This document shows, in pieces, positions 41,482-43,034 of a stretch of DNA of 43,034 nt. The DNA lies in assembly GCA_018895275.1 (NCBI GenBank), contig JAHIOQ010000006.1, positions 1 through 43,034 on the forward strand. Direction: 5' to 3'. Under the pieces are notes generated by a model. That model had not been told where the DNA came from and did no database searches. It saw nothing but the letters and a program-made list of their open reading frames with translations. The stretch is from Candidatus Omnitrophota bacterium (lineage in GTDB: Bacteria > Omnitrophota > Gorgyraeia > B26-G9). Both the position numbers and the translations under genes were made by a program. How positions within the stretch are numbered: position 1 is the first letter of the stretch; the number at the start of each line of letters is the position of its first letter.

Positions 41482-42555
41482 CTATCCCGTCGGGGAAAAA
41501 TTCTCTTCCAGAAGTAGTTTTAACCGTCCTGCGTTAACGCTTAACGAATAGCTCTTTTCAACCGTGCGGCGACCCGCATCGCCTATCTTTCCGCGCAGCC
41601 CCGCGTCCCGCAGCAAACAAGCCAGCTTTTCCTTCCATTCGCTTTGAGTTTGCGCCAGGAACCCGTTTTCTCCGTCTCTAATCATTTCTTTATAGACCCC
41701 GGCATTGGAACAAACCACGGGAACCCCGCACGCCATATATTGTAATGCCTTTAACCCGCATTTGCCTTTGCCCCAGTCATCATCAAATAACGGCGCCAGG
41801 CCGATATCCATCTCATTGACGTCGCTGACCTCGCTATCAAAGCCCCAGGGCCGGCATATGACTTCCACGCCCTTGATGGCAAAATTCCGCGTACCGATCA
41901 CCAGAACCCGCAGCGGAAAATCGCCGGCCAGTTCTTTTAAGGCACCGTTGATAGTCTCCAGATACATTATTGTATGCATACTTCCGATCCAGCCGACAAC
42001 TATTTTTTCTTTTTTTTCTTTTTTCCCGGGCTGCCAGCGGCCGGTATCAATAGAAGTGGGAAGTACCTCGATGTTCGAATTAAACCGTAAGGCGTATTTT
42101 TTTAAATAATCATTGCCGGTTATAACCAGCCGGCTAAGACGGACAATACGCTCAATATTGTTGCCGCAGCGGAAAAGATAGACAAGGCTTTTTCGTTGCG
42201 GCGGCACAAGAAATATCGCGTCGTCAAAATCAAAGACCACGTTCTTGTTCAAAAACGCGATTATCTTTTCATATAAAGGAAACGCCTGCGGCATTATTTC
42301 CCGCTGGATAAAGATAACATCGTAACTTCTTACGCGAAACAAATCCAAAAACCGCCGGATTACAATAAGCAGGCAAAACGGCAATTTTTGCCATACATTA
42401 CGCGACAAATAGAACGCGGAAAAATAGCGTTCCGGAAGCGCCGGGCTTATCGCGCAGGATATCCCTTCTTTTTCCAGAAGGGGTACATACTGATACGCGC
42501 GGTACCGGCTCGCCGGCCCTGTTTGCGATGTCTGGGTAAGAAAAAGTATTTTCAT
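41482..42555 (-). CDS. GT4-like glycosyltransferase
   Basis: 357 residues with a two-domain GT-B pattern. N-terminal MKILFLTQTSQTGPASRYRAYQYV; C-terminal VVGWIGSMHTIMYL, DIGLAPLFDDDWGKGKCGLKALQYMACGVPVVCSNAGVYKEMI (the E-x7-E-like nucleotide-sugar site is shifted to GLKALQYMACGVP). Cytoplasmic, transfers a sugar from a nucleotide donor. Followed by asnB 17 bases on. Confidence 0.85.
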   Translation of the reverse strand: MKILFLTQTSQTGPASRYRAYQYVPLLEKEGISCAISPALPERYFSAFYLSRNVWQKLPFCLLIVIRRFLDLFRVRSYDVIFIQREIMPQAFPLYEKIIAFLNKNVVFDFDDAIFLVPPQRKSLVYLFRCGNNIERIVRLSRLVITGNDYLKKYALRFNSNIEVLPTSIDTGRWQPGKKEKKEKIVVGWIGSMHTIMYLETINGALKELAGDFPLRVLVIGTRNFAIKGVEVICRPWGFDSEVSDVNEMDIGLAPLFDDDWGKGKCGLKALQYMACGVPVVCSNAGVYKEMIRDGENGFLAQTQSEWKEKLACLLRDAGLRGKIGDAGRRTVEKSYSLSVNAGRLKLLLEENFSPTG

Positions 42556-42588
42556 GTTTTCATCAACGTTCGATGCTCTTCTATTAAG

Positions 42589-42786
42589 TTATTCGTCCTT
42601 AGATTTCCAAAGTTTGTCCATGTAATCATAATCTTCTAATTCCTCATCTAACTCCCTAGCTTTTCGGAGATAGTCGTCTTCTTTAGACTTAGAATATTTT
42701 CTCTTTCTGCTATCTTTGCCCCCCAACAATGCTAAAATACCAAAGAAAATTATAATAAGAGATATTATTAAGCCAATTAGCCACAT
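42589..42786 (-). CDS. Small membrane-anchored acidic/basic protein
   Basis: 65 residues: one helix (LIGLIISLIIIFFGILALLGG) then a charged tail rich in K, E and D. AT-rich compared with the glycosyltransferase gene beside it and weak ribosome site. No family recognised. Confidence 0.45.
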   Translation of the reverse strand: MWLIGLIISLIIIFFGILALLGGKDSRKRKYSKSKEDDYLRKARELDEELEDYDYMDKLWKSKDE

Positions 42787-42793
42787 ATATTAT

Positions 42794-42949
42794 TTACCAA
42801 TCAATATATTCTTCACACTTAACCTGAAGATCCTTAAGCCGGCGTTTGATTTCTGCTACGCTCGTTTCATCTGATAAATCTTTTCTTGATGCCGTCTCAT
42901 TAAACAAGTCATCACGTTCTCTTTGTTGTAATCTGGCCACCTTATCCAT
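42794..42949 (-). pseudogene. N-terminal remnant of an AbiEii-like nucleotidyltransferase toxin
   Basis: 51 residues: MDKVARLQQRERDDLFNETA-SRK matches the opening of a large AbiEii-type group (M-x-x-V/I-A-x-L...R..LF.ETA...G), where IEKDFWVCW should follow. Here the sequence turns into TSVAEIKRRLKDLQ and ends with EEYIDW. The rest of the toxin is missing, so this is a remnant or a recombined gene. It would be the third type IV-like toxin trace in the window. Confidence 0.6.
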
Positions 42950-43034
42950 TATTTTTTCTCAACAATACAATTAACAATCGGCCTTAACCACTCTGACGCA
43001 TACAAAACATTGTAAATACAATATTTCACGAGAA
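42950..43034. other. Window end with no recognised feature
   Basis: AT-rich, 85 bases. I see no gene, repeat or promoter that I can support. Confidence 0.5.

Overview
The window is a bacterial chromosome segment of about 43 kb, almost entirely coded on the minus strand; only one convincing gene (12642-14039) is on the plus strand. No taxonomic marker was searched. The mix of genes suggests an uncultured, Gram-negative-type lineage, and my best guess (inference) is Omnitrophota (OP3) or a relative in the wider PVC area. The hints are a thrS-infC-rpmI-rplT-pheS-pheT operon with shortened ThrS and PheT, a type II pseudopilin ending in an H-x9-DG-like tail, split CoaB and CoaC, a bacterial endonuclease Q, a very large GH94-like phosphorylase, and many short palindromic repeats between genes.

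Layout. (1) 1-5.8 kb is a defence and mobile island: a truncated HsdR fragment, radC, an AbiEi/AbiEii toxin-antitoxin pair with promoter and operator, a lone TIM-barrel protein, and a second, unrelated nucleotidyltransferase/AbiEi-like pair with a nested four-half-site operator. (2) 5.8-12.6 kb: a giant GH94-like glycoside phosphorylase, an HtpX protease carrying an EF-hand loop, a hotdog thioesterase, a PilZ protein, a lipoprotein, a PHP phosphoesterase and tRNA-Arg. (3) 12.6-14.4 kb is a decay zone: an M48 protease/adenylate cyclase chimera, a short membrane-protein remnant and an internally deleted PPC/DUF296 gene. (4) 14.4-21.4 kb: the translation operon and a tRNA-Cys/Leu/Val cluster separated by hairpin repeats. 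(5) 21.5-26.4 kb: pseudopilin, coaB, coaC, rpoZ, gmk, remA, yicC and an orphan histidine kinase. (6) 26.4-37.1 kb is a pyrimidine region, pyrR-pyrB-pyrC and pyrK-pyrD-pyrF, with DNA-repair and redox genes between (Mut7-C, endonuclease Q, flavodoxin, SLOG protein, YjbQ, mutM). It begins with a recognisable promoter, PyrR-binding loop, 9-codon leader peptide and terminator. (7) 37-43 kb: a truncated HigA-like antitoxin, then a surface-polysaccharide group (membrane glycosyltransferase, asparagine synthase, GT4-like glycosyltransferase), ending in a remnant of a third nucleotidyltransferase toxin.

How it fits together. Pyrimidine synthesis is complete here from carbamoyl-aspartate to UMP except for orotate phosphoribosyltransferase (pyrE), and is probably controlled by PyrR. 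The repair genes among them handle deaminated bases (endonuclease Q) and oxidised bases (MutM). The most unusual features are a 111-bp three-hairpin element with a 6-bp target duplication inside the Mut7-C gene; deletion scars that fused or broke genes near 13-14 kb; a (AAT)13 tract at the gmk start codon; an EF-hand in HtpX; and a possible sliding-clamp motif at the end of endonuclease Q.
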